In this document: in pieces, positions 63,887 through 64,000 of the stretch
Layout of the letters: each line of letters opens with the position of its first letter
Numbering within the stretch: position 1 is the first letter of the stretch
Source: Siphonodentalium dalli
Lineage: Eukaryota > Mollusca > Scaphopoda > Gadilida > Siphonodentaliidae
NCBI GenBank assembly: GCA_032622095.1
Contig: CP136061.1
Location: 52,151,762-52,215,761, forward strand
Reading direction: 5' to 3'
DNA length: 64,000 bases
Position numbers and translations under genes: made by a program
Notes under the pieces: generated by a model
Seen by the model: the letters and a program-made list of their open reading frames with translations, nothing else
The model's database searches: none
Told to the model about the DNA's origin: nothing

Positions 63887-64000
63887 ATGACAACTAGTCA
63901 TTACCTCGACTTTGAAAAAGATGATAATGAGATGAGTGAGATACCAGCATATAACTGTTTTCTGATACCATTGGAGGAGAAATTGTTTAATACATGGGAT
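63887..64000 (+). CDS. Candidate start of a protein-coding exon, cut by the window edge
   Basis: ATG at 63887 in an A-rich favourable context opens 38 codons without a stop to the right edge. The reading begins MTTSHYLDFEKDDNEMSEIP and continues with a mixed hydrophobic/acidic composition that looks protein-like. An internal GTGAGA could also be a donor. No family was recognised, and an open stretch this short can arise by chance. Confidence 0.3.
   Translation, partial: MTTSHYLDFEKDDNEMSEIPAYNCFLIPLEEKLFNTWD

Overview
The window looks like nuclear DNA of a marine lophotrochozoan invertebrate, most likely a mollusc. It is AT-rich, host coding sequence sits in short exons with GT/AG borders separated by kilobase introns, and most of the rest is layered transposable elements. 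The two recognisable host genes are standard animal enzymes. The taxon is inferred, not proven.

Host genes. (1) On the minus strand at 1983-4536 are three exons of the A subunit of mitochondrial glutamyl-tRNA(Gln) amidotransferase (GatA/QRSL1). The first exon was not found and the 3' exons lie beyond the left edge. (2) On the plus strand at 24000-44014 are seven exons of deoxyribose-phosphate aldolase (DERA), complete except for the short first coding exon. (3) On the minus strand at 52036-52244 is a probable last exon with a cysteine-rich domain resembling DUF3011. Weaker candidates are a presequence-like first exon at 6803-6923, a short coding start at 30293-30355 inside a transposon, and an open frame running off the right edge from 63887. 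The enzymes show no functional link; they are simply neighbours.

Mobile DNA, left to right. 8119-14847 is a nested transposon stack with an 8-bp target duplication. It holds a second element (8135-11597, 9-bp duplication), which itself holds a 5'-truncated non-LTR retrotransposon with a pentanucleotide tail. 16248-22495 is a compact non-autonomous LTR retrotransposon (about 2.3 kb once an insertion is removed) with a degenerate Gag-like reading frame that runs into a Y-box-type cold-shock domain; this is the most unusual object here. A 3.9-kb TIR element sits in its polypurine tract. 34619-40189, in the last DERA intron, is a foldback transposon whose inverted arms are arrays of ~330-bp tandem repeats, with a 9-10 bp target duplication. 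45075-46005 is a MULE-like short element with a perfect 9-bp duplication. 53563-62109 is a giant near-palindrome of the same 3-bp-duplication family as the 16.7-20.7 kb element, split by a Harbinger-like insertion (57753-60273, TTA duplication).

Several MITE families recur: a double-hairpin family, TTAA/CCCT piggyBac-like elements, CAGT/TA mariner-like palindromes and hAT-like foldbacks. Many lie inside DERA introns, close to splice sites. No rRNA, tRNA or CRISPR array was recognised.
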